Below are positions 34,281-45,517 of a stretch of 64,000 bases of DNA, one piece after another. Below the pieces are notes generated by a model. That model was not told where the DNA came from, searched no databases, and was given only the letters and a program-made list of their open reading frames with translations. Every line of letters starts with the position of its first letter. Positions within the stretch are counted from its first letter, which is position 1. Source of the stretch: Metellina segmentata (lineage: Eukaryota; Arthropoda; Arachnida; Araneae; Tetragnathidae); the NCBI GenBank assembly GCA_947359465.1, contig OX375872.1, forward strand, positions 5,004,395 to 5,068,394. Direction: 5' to 3'. Both the position numbers and the translations under genes were made by a program.

Positions 34281-35350
34281 CAGGGTTCCCACAGGTGCTT
34301 AGAAAGTGCTTATTTTGACCTTCCATTTCTAAGGGCCCTTAGAAGTGCTTATTTTGCATTAATAGTCCTTAGAAAGTGCTTATTTTCCTTTGAAAACAAA
34401 ATTCAGTTTTCAAATGATATTTTTTCACAATAATTCCGACCTCTTTTTAGTGGCTGATCGACCATAAAACTGTTTACAAGTACGGTTTTAGTGATGATTC
34501 GTGAACTGGCTTGCTTGAATGGCAACCCTTGATACGCGATATACAAATTATCAATCGACTCTTGATGAGCACGTATGTTGATAATCTCGAAACACTTTAA
34601 AAACTTGGAAAACCCATGAAAATCTGTCTGTTTTCGACTTGTGAGTGGCTCATGCAATGCACAAAATAGTTGGCCTTATAGAAGAAACTAGAATACAATA
34701 ATCAAATGTTAATTAATTTTGTTTTATTCAGTTACCCGCAAGTGCAATGTTTTAAAAATTTATTATAACTGTGGGGAAGTGTATTTTTAAGTTTGTAGGT
34801 GAATCGAAAACAATATAAAAATAATTTATTTTAATTAATACTGCTATCAGAGTGCAAATTTTTTTTAAATCTAGCTTTTTTTTTTTATGCTTCTAATTCT
34901 TTGCAACAACTATCCCAGAAAAAAAAGAAAAATGTTGAAGATTTCCGGGGGTGATTTCTGCTCTGAAAATTTGAAGCAATCAGTTATCAGTTCCAAAAGA
35001 AAACCAACCCGCTCGTTTAAAAAAAACATTGGAGGAAAAGATCGCAAAAATGTTAACCACATTGCTGGAGAACCGAGAATAGTCGGGGAATTTCAATAAT
35101 TGGGAAAAGTTTTTTTTGATAACTGGAAATTTCGGACTCTCATTGTATTTGTCTGCTTACTGAAAACGAAAGTAATTTTTCTATGCTTTATAATTTTTTT
35201 TGTCTTTGTATCCGGGTGACAAATACGCAATGGCCGACTGTGCTAGAATTTCACTTTTTTTATGCAATGCACAATCTGTTTCCATTATCAGCTAAGATGA
35301 TTATTTTAAAATCAATTTTGTTTCATTAAAATGATGTTTGTAAGCATATT
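34281..35350. repeat. CAGGGTTCCCAC-type end and unassigned sequence
   Basis: The end CAGGGTTCCCACAGGTGCTT is followed by three AGAAAGTGCTTATTTT units (about 34300-34385), similar in layout to the end at 6326. It cuts off the Gypsy integrase. A matching right end was not found, and Gypsy sequence does not resume. Frames at 34403-34657 (-) and 34887-35099 (+) have no recognised domain. Confidence 0.4.
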
Positions 35351-35464
35351 GTGCACCTTAAATCTGTCATGGCCGAAAGTCCTCACGTTGGGTTGGTGTG
35401 TAAGTTAGGAGAGTAGGGCACCAGATCAGATGTATCGTCATCTGACCGTGGTTCAAAATTATGT
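35351..35464 (+). repeat. SINE fragment (3' body, no tRNA head)
   Basis: Starts GTGCACCTTAAATCTGTCAT and continues through GGCCGAAAGTCCTCACGTTG to CATCTGACCGTGGTTCAAAA. It matches 61381-61494 of the larger SINE, minus its promoter part. Truncated at both ends. Confidence 0.85.
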
Positions 35465-35469
35465 GGCAA

Positions 35470-36690
35470 TACACCGCTGTGTACAATTGCTCTACCTGCA
35501 TACAGGCAAACTATGCCAGTTGTTGAATGTCCGGTTTTATCATCTCCAGCATTGTCAACATAGCTAAATCCTTCTAAATGTCCTTGGTTAAAGTTGGATT
35601 TGTAAATGATATCTTTTCCTTGTGTTCCCTTATAAATACCCGAATATTCTCTTGATTTTTACAATATCTCTGGTAGGATTTTCAACACTTCTTGCTAAAT
35701 AGTTAACAGTAAATACTATATCTGGTCTTGATACAGTTGCTAAATATAGAAGAGTTCCTATAGCTGATCTGAAGGAAAAATTCCCTTTTATATAAGTATT
35801 ATCTTCAGAATTAGCATTAGTAATTGGTGTTGAAATTATCCATTTCAAAATCTTCCAGCATTTTCTTAATATAGCTTGATTATTTTATCTATATTGAACC
35901 ATCATTTCTTTGTTCAATCTCAATGCCCAAAAAATATGAAGCAGGTTTGAAGGTAATCTTAAATTCTGTTTTCAATTCATTTTAGAATTTCTTTATTTCA
36001 TCTTGGTTTATTGATGCAACTAAACCATCATCCACATAGAGTGCAAGTAGGATCAACAATCTGTCATTCCAACATTTAGGGGCCTGCTTAAGTCCATGTA
36101 ATCTATAGTTTAATCTGCAAACCTTATTTGTTCCATCACTTAAGCCTTCTGGTTGAAACATAGATTTCTTCAGGAAGTTGGGCTATTTTCTGTTGTAGCT
36201 GTTTTAACATTTTCCTATTTCTTATTGAAGGTTGTTCCAAAGTTGCCTAATTAAAGACAAGTTTCCATCCTTACCTATATTCTCTCCATTTACAAATTAA
36301 AAACTCCCAAACAAATTTCAAAGGTTTTATTTTCTTTTACTCCGGGAAAAGGATTGGAGCTCTGTCCAAACCTCATTTGCACTTAAAATATTTCTTATTT
36401 GAGATCTACCTTTTGGACTCAAGGTTGAAACTAATAGAAACATTATTTATGATTGTGCCGTGTAAAATTTTTCCAAATCTTTTTCGTAGATATTTCTTAT
36501 TGGGTTCTTTAGGAATTTTTTATTTTCCTGACATTAATTTAATTGCATTTGTAATTCCATTTTATCTGAATAAAATATTTCCAGTCTTCCCAGTTTGCCC
36601 TTCCTGGAAGAGATTCAATTTTGTTCCACATTCTTTTTTTTTTGTTTCCTCAAGAAAAAATGGTGTTATGGTTAGGAAAGGTATTCCGAG
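35470..36690 (-). pseudogene. Copia gag and RT/RNase H, internally deleted
   Basis: On the - strand the order is: a gag (UBN2-type) piece with NWEDWKYFIQIKMEL and YEKDLEKFYTAQS (about 36640-36430); then, after a join, RLNYRLHGLKQAPKCWNDR and LYVDDGLVAS of the reverse transcriptase (about 36150-36030); then YFLGIEIEQRNDGS, SAIGTLLYLATVSRPDI and ARSVENPTRDIVKIKRI (about 35950-35640). RNase H begins with GHLEGFSYVDNAGD and HSTTGIVC. Protease, integrase and most of the fingers and palm are missing, so gag is fused to the RT by a deletion. Stops and frameshifts occur throughout. Confidence 0.85.
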
Positions 36691-36794
36691 ATCATAACCT
36701 ATTAAAAATTGATTATAATAACAGCAGAAATTATCTCATCACTTTTAATAACCCTACATAGCATAATTATACATTAGAAGAAATTAAAATTAGA

Positions 36795-36890
36795 GAAACC
36801 AAAAATGAACACTTGCTTAACAATATAAAAAGAATATGATATAAAAGAATTTGTAAACAGCTCAAGTAACAGAAGAAATATTAACCGAGT
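36795..36890 (-). repeat. Probable Copia LTR remnant, upper copy
   Basis: Carries GAACACTTGCTTAACAATAT, AAAAGAATATGAT and CTCAAGTAACAGAA, the counterpart of 31385-31490. It lies upstream of the gag piece on the - strand. Confidence 0.55.
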
Positions 36891-37872
36891 TTACTTGTAT
36901 ATCTCATTAACACTAACAAAAAATAGAACAATATATTATTCAACAATTTTGAATAAATATTTTAATATTTTGTACTTTATTATTTTGAAGGTTAATTTAA
37001 TTGCCTAATAACTATGAAAACTGATGCAAAAACTAGTAGAAAATTAGAATGATTCTTTTAATCTCTGATCTTTGTGATTTCTAGAAAAAAAATTGCAGTA
37101 TTATATTCTTAAGTTTGTTTGGATGTATTTTATGAAGACTTTGTTTAAAATGTATAAGAACGGCCAGATGAACTGTCCAGAGAAAAAGAAAATGAAACAT
37201 CCCTTCGTTTTGGCACTATAGTTGAGAAAATTCAAAGATACAATTATATAGTGACTAATGTCCACTACATTGACATCAGAACTGCATAATGGGCTGTCAT
37301 AAAAATAAAATTATTTCCTCCAAAACTTCCAAATTACAAAACCCTAAGATTTGATGCTTTATATAAAATAACAATGCTCAAGTAATCTTAAATTTTATTA
37401 GCCTTCTGTTATATCTAGAAATATTCTACATTGAATTTGTCTATTTCAGTGATGATTTCCACATTGAATGCCTTTATTTGTAGGTTGAGATAATTTGTAA
37501 TTAATCAATACAGTTTTGCTCATCTCTATTGCATTGTTCTGTGATTATAGAATTTGTCATACACACGGCCGCTGCTTGTCCATTTGTGGACCTTAAGCCA
37601 TTCTACCTTAAATTTTATAGTCATATACATAACTGGTAGGAGGCAGTGTCCATAAGGTTAGGTAAAATGATGCAAGACTGTTACAAATTTACATGTTTCT
37701 CAGGTTTGTCATGTTTTTAACTTATGGAGTCCTTAAAATTTCTATATTAAATTTAACATTTTATTTTGTTACGCTTAACAAAATTTAAGTTTTGAAAAAG
37801 TTTTCTGAAGAAAGCTGAAAGTTCGCATTGATTTCCATCAAAATTCTAATTTTTTCTCGAATATAAATTTAA
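36891..37872. other. Intron sequence, nothing recognised
   Basis: No convincing frame or repeat. Confidence 0.4.
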
Positions 37873-37874
37873 TA

Positions 37875-38265
37875 CAGTACTAAGTCCCAAATCCAGATGT
37901 TCTACAAACTGGCGGGGTTTTTTTTTTTAAATTATTTTTCTCACTTTTTTTTTACATCTTTCTGACAATTTTTAAGGAACAAGGAGTTAAACCTGGACCT
38001 AATTGACGAAACAGCGCAAAATAATGGACATGTTCAGATTAAATACCACACAGAAAAATTAGAAGATTTGCAAGTAAAATTTGTTGCATTGTATTAAAAG
38101 GGTTTTTTTCTTTTTCTTAAAATTATTCCTTTTTATGTATCTTCTGCTATTTTTAATTTTTGCAATGGTATGGGGGGTTAGAAAAATGTATTTAGTTGAC
38201 AAAAAATGCAAATAATCCGGAATTGCAGAGGTTCGGAGGATTCCGGAATTTGGGACTTTGTATTG
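37875..38265. mobile_element. pogo/Tigger-like MITE, copy 2
   Basis: 391 bp between TA dinucleotides with ends CAGTACTAAGTCCCAAATCC and GGAATTTGGGACTTTGTATTG. The interior is the reverse complement of copy 1 at 13466-13878 (for example AAGTAAAATTTGTTGCATTG). Non-coding. Confidence 0.85.
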
Positions 38266-38766
38266 TAATCAATATTGTATACTAAAAATTAGTTTAAAAG
38301 TAAGGTAGGTAGACCTTGTTTGGGTTCTTTTTCATATTAACATAGTACAAAATATCTCTGCTGTTGACATATTGTGTAAAATATGAATTTGAAGTCTACA
38401 AGTGGTTTCAACATTAGAAGCTATAAACTTTCTGTTCTTAGCTGGACCAAAAGACAACTTTTAGTTTCAGAAGTTAAATTAGAAATTTTGTTTCAGACTA
38501 GGAGTTGCTATTGCAAATTGTGAAGTCTTCAAGTTAATATGAAGTAAATATGAATGCAAATTATATATGAACATATATAGAAGGCATTATTTTCTGTCTC
38601 TATCATCTGAATATGCTCTATTGTTGAAAATGATTGGGTGAAAAGGGGGGGGGGGTTCATTTTTTTTTCTCCCATTGTACATACCAAAGATACTCTTAAG
38701 TGACCATTCTCATAATTTTTTTACTCCTTGTGGGTTAGAAAATCCTTAATCCCCATATCATGATGT
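38266..38766. other. Intron sequence with an 11-G run
   Basis: No gene. Eleven consecutive G at 38645-38655. Confidence 0.45.
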
Positions 38767-39092
38767 TTGGATCTTGACAGACAGCCACAGTGCCATCCAG
38801 CAACTGGACAAAAATTGGAGATAGAGCTTCACCTTTTGATACTGGAGATCCTCAAATATCTTTCTCAACAACATGAGATCTACTTTCAATGGGTGCCGTC
38901 CCATATAGGACTTTCTGGAAATGAGACTGCTGTTGTTTTGGCCAAGGAAGGAGCCTCTCTTCCTCTAACTTCATGCGATACTTTGACCTACCTTGAAAAC
39001 TACTCAATAAGGAAAATCTTAAACCAGCATTCATGAAAGACCCCCTCTGTCAGACAACTGGTACAAAAGAAAATTTGGTGGAGCCCTAAAAG
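38767..39092 (+). pseudogene. Non-LTR retroelement RNase H, part 1
   Basis: Contains IYFQWVPSHIGLSGNETA, the typical last catalytic block of retroelement RNase H, and the helix after it (VLAKEGASLPLT). The earlier D of the first motif appears as WILTDSHSAIQ in another frame (about 38768-38800). A TGA at 39034-39036 interrupts it. Part 2 is at 40392-40640. The family is not that of the 9.1/23.6-kb copies. Confidence 0.75.
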
Positions 39093-40391
39093 CTCGAACA
39101 TACTAGGCCAATAATTTAGTCCAGTAGCGAGTAGTTTAGTAACTAAACATGTTGGGACAAAACTATTTAGTCGAGTAGTTTAGTAAAAATGATTTTGTGG
39201 ACTCGATCCATTCAAATGGATAGTAGGCGGTCTAGTAGTGCCTCCCACTCCACTAAACACTAGTGTGCCACTAGACAGATGTAAACACATCTGTTTAGTA
39301 GAGTTCATTAATTATTTGTTTACATTCCACGAGGTCTCTTTCTTGTGTGGGCTTTTATCGGCAACATGATTCGTTGGAGTGATGATACTACCGTCAAATT
39401 TGTTACTGCTTATGCGGATCAGGAGTGCTTTTTAACTAGCAGAATTAATTGCCCTGCGTTGCTCGAGTTGAATTAATAATATGTTGATTGAAAAGTGACT
39501 TTGACTAATAACTTCTCTCGTAAAAGATTGCTAGCTTCATATAAGTGTACGAAAAATAGTTTTTAATATTGTTTTAACTTTTTCATCACTTCTCCAATTT
39601 GCTTCGGAAGCAAATATGTATACATGATATATCTATCCATGTAATCTATTTCATATCATCTTTTTCATCGCACTTCTACTTTAAGACAAACTACAAAAGT
39701 TTTTTTCTGATGTGACTACAAAAATCGATTTTGAGTTTTTGAAGGATTACGAATATCTCCATATGTTCATTTTGAGTTATAATGGCGAATTTTCACCATA
39801 TAGTCTTGCTCTTAGTTTTCCTATCAATATGTTTTACTTGTGAGATTCTTGCACCTCGTATGGAATGTTTTCGAATTTCAACATCAATATGAGAGGTTGC
39901 AAATTAAATTGTTTCGACATTCGTGACTAATTTTGTTTGAAGCAAGCTCATATTTTTCCTAAAATTCCATTAAGCAGCATGTAGAATAAAGGAGCTTGAA
40001 ATAGATGTCCTCTGCGTAGACAAATCAAACTCAATCTATTATAATTTTTCAAAAAAAACCAGAAGGTCAGTTTTACAGCGCTTTTAAAAGGAAGTCACTG
40101 CTTTGGGTCTTCAACAACAGGTTCTCTAAGAAACACTGGAAGCTCATTCAAATCTCTTCAGCCAATCCATTCTCGTACCCATTTTTTCCATAAAATCTCT
40201 TCCAGGATAAGCTCTTCAGCAACATTTTTTGCTCGATTCAGCTTTGATCTCCATATCATCTTTAGCAGTTGACACTCAAACACCAACTAAACCATGTGTG
40301 AACAAACACTCCCCTACTTACTGTTTTCTCGTTTAGTAGAGCTACTAAATCACTAACTACTCAACTAAATTACTGGCCTAGTGTGTTCAAG
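39093..40391. mobile_element. PIF/Harbinger-like TIR element
   Basis: The ends CTCGAACATACTAGGCC and GGCCTAGTGTGTTCAAG are inverted and continue with an AATAATTTAG / CTAAATTACT match. Inside, MIRWSDDTTVKFVTAYADQE (39367 on, + strand) resembles the Myb/MADF-like DNA-binding protein that accompanies Harbinger transposases. On the - strand at about 40090-40200 there is a stretch like KKWVREWI ... ELPVFLREPVVEDPK, resembling the N-terminus of Harbinger transposases. Both are short and broken. The target duplication could not be fixed. Confidence 0.6.
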
Positions 40392-40640
40392 CCTTTACTG
40401 CCAAAGGGGACAGAGAGATGCAGACCACCATTTGCATGTTTGCTAGTGGACACTTAAATTGTCTTACTTTTATCCAGGGACAAACATCCTATCCTATCTG
40501 CTCCAAATGCAATTCTGTGGAAGCCTCTTCTGACCATTTTTTAAATTGCCTCAGCTTGCCAAGGAAGATATTTATAGAAACCCTTTGCTTGTTTTTGACT
40601 TCATCGTGATTTTTGGTCTCTTGGACCTGATCTAGCCAAT
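40392..40640 (+). pseudogene. Non-LTR retroelement RNase H tail, part 2
   Basis: Continues part 1: KGDREMQTTICMFASGHLNC, FIQGQTSYPICSKCNSVEAS and DHFLNCLSLPRKIF. The C-X2-C-X8-H-X3-C pattern matches the zinc-like tail of arthropod retroelement pol proteins. When the Harbinger-like element is removed the flanks join in one reading frame. A stop follows soon after. Confidence 0.75.
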
Positions 40641-42419
40641 GGCTAGACCGGGTGGAATAGGTCACACAAAAGCCTTAATCTAATTAGTTTTTTGAAATCG
40701 TATTTATTATTATAGGTTTGGTTTGTTTCTTTCCAATCACTATTGTAGTAGAGCTAATCAGTCTGGGATCTATGATTTAAAGTTGATTGCGTATGACAAG
40801 TATTCATGAAATATAATTCATTCAGTATCTTAAAGTCAAAAAATTCGTATAACTTCTGTTCTTGAACTTAAATACATAACATATTTGATCTGAATATGCA
40901 TTACAAAAAAAAAGCACAAAGTGTTTTGTTAGAAAAATAAACAATTATTTATTTGAAGAGGGTCTCACTGACTTTAGCTGTATAAAATCTTTATATTTGC
41001 CGTAAAATTATTAAAATACAAGATTTTAACTATTTCACCCCTTTCACATAGTCCTATTCAAGAAGTGCTTCCAAATTAAGCAATAAGTATCACATTGCTA
41101 AAGGGAGGCGGTTGTAACTCGGTGGGTATGTCCACCATGCAATTTTGAGGCTAATAAGTGTAAACTAAAATATTGTCCACTTTGAGCTATATTTATCTTT
41201 TATTTTATACTCCCCATTTCTATGAAGTGATTGTAAATATGTAGAAAAGTAGTCTCAAGATCTTGTGAATATTGTGCAAGTTTTGAATTGGTAACATTTC
41301 CTAATTTAGTAAATTATTTGTTCATATCTGTATTATAAGCTATACCTGTATTGTAATCACTGAAATTCCTTATATAATTATTTTCTTTTCATTATTTCAC
41401 CATCACTTAGTTAATGTGTGCTAACTGATTTCAATTCTCAATGTTTCTGATTTACTTCCTGCTCCATTTCATTACATAAAATAATGAAATTACTAATGAA
41501 GTCATGAAAGAATATAATACACAACAAATTATAAAGCAAGTTTCAAAGTTGTAAGATGATTTGCTGTTCTCAAGCAGACTGTCATAGTGGTTAGAACACT
41601 TATTTTGAGAGCTTGGTAAGTAGGATCTTTACATGTGTAGATGTTGGGCTGGCTGCTTGGAGTTTCCAAATCTTAATATGGCTTCCTGGTCCTAATGTAG
41701 CCAAGTCAATATGTAGTCGCAGAAAAAATTTGTTGGTTGGATAAATTTCTCTTAAGTTATTTTCACATTTCAAATTTATCCAACTTTAATTCCCATTGAT
41801 GTTTCTATTTGTGTTAAATCTAGTTTTAGTTATACATGTATAGTCAAGTTTCTGCAAGTTGACAGTCAAGTCACATGATATTGAACTTGTCTTAGTAAAA
41901 TTAGGGGACTAATGGTAGGGTAAACAAATCACCTCCACCATTTGTGTCTTGAGAACTGATTCTGGTTCTAAGTTTATCGTTCACTGCTAAAAGCGAATAA
42001 CAGTGATAACACACTAGAAAGTAAACCCATACACAGTGATTGCCATTTATGCTTTTAGTTATGGCAGCCTTCTAACCTTTCTTCACACCTTTTCACCTCA
42101 ATGATGCAAGTTTAATTGCTTTCTTATTGGGGTTTCACTATAAATTTATTTTCTACTATTTTAATAGAGTTGCAGAAGTATCCTTTAATAGTCTTATGAA
42201 AACACTAAATACTTAAAACATTTGCTTGCAAATACTAGTTTTTTTTTTTTTTTCCCCATCTTAAAATTCAAATTTATGTGTGTGAACCTTATCTCATTGA
42301 AGTATTCACTGGTGAATACTAATTTTACATTGCTTACTAAATGCATTTTTATATGATTTAGAGACGGATGTAACAGTGCTTATGTATAATGGTTTCTTAT
42401 ATCTATCACTTTCTTGCAG
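40641..42419. other. Intron sequence before exon D
   Basis: AT-rich, no gene. Ends with the acceptor TTTCTTGCAG at 42419. Confidence 0.45.
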
Positions 42420-42534
42420 AAATGTACGAACATATCGTTATTCCTGGGCCAGATCTTGTAATATGTGATGAAGGACATAGAATCAAAAATAGTCTTGCTA
42501 GTACATCAATGGCTCTAAAAAGCATAAAAACAAG
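42420..42534 (+). CDS. RAD54L2: RAD54L2/ARIP4-like helicase exon D: DEGH box (motif II)
   Basis: A 115-bp exon. The G from exon C plus the first two bases makes the Glu codon, and the exon ends in phase 2 at ACAAG|GTATGT. It reads [20 protein letters not shown] then [22 protein letters not shown] is the Walker B/motif II that binds magnesium and activates water for ATP hydrolysis. ARIP4 and ATRX share the DEGH spelling, but RIKN after it is the ARIP4 form. No stop or frameshift. Confidence 0.93.
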
Positions 42535-44540
42535 GTATGTGTGCATTTTTTCTATTGATACCTTTTCCATTAACTAATAAAATTAGACTTGTGCTTTAAC
42601 AAATTAAAATGAAGCGTCGGGTCATTGGGGCACTACTAAAACAAAGGATAGGGTCCTACGATGTTATTTTTGGCCACAATGCTATCACGAGATAGTGGTA
42701 ATTTTACAAACCAGTGGTAATTTTGCATAACTTAAAAACGAATTTATAATAATGTGTAGTAGTTATCAGAAAAATCTGCCATGATGACAGCAGTATCAAG
42801 ACTCAGTTCATCCTTTGCTTTTTTAAAATAACGTGATGGGAGGGGGGGGGGAGCATATAAAGCACAAACAAGTGATGGTAAACACATCTTTCATGCAAAT
42901 TGTCAATGAATCCATTGACTAGTGTAATTAAATGTTTTTAATTTTGCCCATCAGTCTTTGCCCATTATTTATAAATAATTTCACTGCATGTTTCTAATTT
43001 GTCATTTTGCATTACCTATTTAATTATTTCTAGAGATGGACACTTATCGCACCTGTGCACCATACATGTTTCTGAATCAATGATACATAGCCATTTATAT
43101 GAGTAGCATGATGCATGAGTTTAAATTCTGATGATATATATATACAAATACACACGGAATTAATACCCTTACTTTCAACAGTCACACATTCTCTTGGCCA
43201 TTGTGAGCAAAATTTAGAAAGTTATGTTTTTAAATCATGTTCCTTAAATGCTATGTATAATTCTTTCAAGTTATACAAAATCAATATCTTGTTTTAATAC
43301 TCTTCCATTTTCACAGAAGGAACAGATATGCAATCTTTTTTCCTGGATACGTATGACTTATCGTTACAAAAAATGTTATCACTTTTTCGACGGTATCAAA
43401 ACTTAATTTTACGCTTTCTTTCATTAGGAATTGATAGGATACCTTTAATTGTTTTTCATTTTGATGCTAATTTTACTAGCTACTCTGGTGTAAAAATAAA
43501 TCTTTGTTGTAATGTCCAAGAATCTGGTAGTGCTGTAAGAATTTGAACCTTCTCTTTTAACCACCTCAGACTCAACACAAAAATAACCGATTTTACTCAG
43601 AAATGATTATAAGTTGCTATTCCCATTATTGTAAGTTCCAAAAAATCAGTTATATTATTTTTTTGTTAGGGTGGTGGGTTGGGGCAAGTAATCACATGTG
43701 ATACTTCAGGGTTAATCTACTACAAAATTAAGAATTGAAGGATTATATTCAAATTACATTTTTTTTTTTACAAGCTGATTTTCTTCTATCAGGCACTTTT
43801 AAGAAATCCAGAAACACAAATATCACATGTGATACTTCTGAACTGAGTAGGATATATGAAGTTTTTGCAAACTTATTTTTCAAATTTTTCCGTTTTGTAT
43901 TTGCAGTCTGAACAATTATTTTTAAACTTTTGAATTTTTGAAGGTCCACCAACACTCTTTAATGCAGACAGAGTTGGCTGGGTTGGACCCATTTGGGTCT
44001 TACTCAATGGTTTTTTTCAAAAAAGCTCATTTAAAAAACCCTCAATTTTGTATACAATTAGGGTTTTTGCAAAACAAATCTCAATTTCGCCCACATTTTT
44101 TAAATGTAACCAAAAGTTTCAATGATTAAAAAAAATACATACAAAATTGTAGTTATGAAATTTTCTAACAGAATTGACTACTTATAGGAGATTAATTTTT
44201 AATTCACAAATTTTGTTCACATATCTATAACAAGCTACCATTCTTGAGTGTCACTGTCTCTCTTCAGGAAATGCTGAACTTTGATCAGTTTTCCTGCTCT
44301 CTCTCTGCCCCTATTCTATTTATCTACTTTGTCCATATGTAGAGAACACACATTCAATGGATGCCGAACTTGATGGTGAATTGAGCGAAAAAACTGCGAA
44401 ATCCTTTGGACAACTTCTCAAATTTTTATGTGTTACACTCCATTAGCAACCACTACTTAGAATAATTATTTTTGTACAAGTTCAAAACATCTACATTGAA
44501 AGTGTTTTCTGGAAACACAATCTTTGAATTTGAAGGCTAA
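42535..44540. other. Intron sequence, unassigned repeats
   Basis: No gene. The word ATCACATGTGATACTTC occurs twice, at 43691 and 43830, about 140 bp apart. A run of ten G lies at 42842-42851. Confidence 0.4.
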
Positions 44541-44544
44541 GGCA

Positions 44545-45340
44545 CCTGGTATATATTTAGGTTTCACATATTGCAACCAAGTTTTCCCCTGCTTCTCTTG
44601 CTCTGCTGGCAATCTGTTGCTTATACATGATAGGTCCATTATATTAGCTAGGTGAAAAATGGTTACATTGCTTTATCCATCATTTGTTGTATCTGTTGCT
44701 TGTATGGCAACAATACGATACTCATGGTGAGGTCAATCCAGACCTCCACATCTGTTGAGAAGTTTGCAGGATCTGCCTGAAACCTATCTAAAGGTATTGC
44801 TTCTGTAACACTGAACTTTTGCTGTACAACCCAACAATACTTACAATTCTTACACTATTTGAGTCGACTCGCTGTTTATTTTCATTAATAATTTTCACAC
44901 ATTTGTAAAAATTTTTGATGAAAGTGCTAAAGCATTCAACTTGCGAATTCCAACATGTATCATTTGGAATTTGAGGCATGAGTCCACCCTTTTCCTTTAA
45001 GAATCCTTGAGAGACGTGGTGGTTGCAAAAGCATTTATTTACCTCCACAATATGTTTAAGTACACTTTTAGTAGTTAAATCCTTCTCCAAAAGATTTAGA
45101 TTATGTGCTGAGCATCCGTAGGTTAAATATCAGAAGACAATTTAAAGATGGGAAGAAACTCTGTACACAATGATGCTTTGAGTTTTTTTGCAAACTAATC
45201 ATTCCATCTTCAGTATAGGATATTTGGGCTTCTGAACACACCATTTTACTTCTGCTAACTGATAGCCAGGTTTTGGGATGCTCAGAATCTTTTGCTCTAC
45301 CATATATTCATGATATTGCCATGTTCTCGTCTACATGGGA
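44545..45340 (-). pseudogene. hAT-family transposase fragment (DUF659-like)
   Basis: On the - strand: YGCSAHNLNLLEKDL at about 45090-45125 (compare CCAHVLNLLAQDI), then KHIVEVNKCFCNHHVSQ, GLMPQIPNDTCWNSQVECF (the conserved R/T-C-W-N-S segment) and, after frame changes, SNRLPAEQEKQGKTWLQYVK and YIPGAL at about 44560-44640. This is the end of the catalytic domain and the part after it. N-terminal BED finger and dimerisation domain were not found. Stops show it is dead. Confidence 0.7.
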
Positions 45341-45517
45341 GAAACACATGATGGTACATAGAGGAAGTTTTGAAACACTGTAGAGGCCGTGTTGACTCAA
45401 ACCGTCAAAGTGTAGGTTCAATCGGGTGTAAATCACTACAAAAATTTTCGCTTGACTCCTTGTTTTAATTTTTATTGTTATGAAAATATAATAACCAACT
45501 CCAGCTTCTTAATCAAA

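Noticed and set aside
39093..40391. A clean target duplication for the Harbinger-like element
   Set aside because: Candidate 2-3 bp matches depend on where the termini are set; no choice was convincing.
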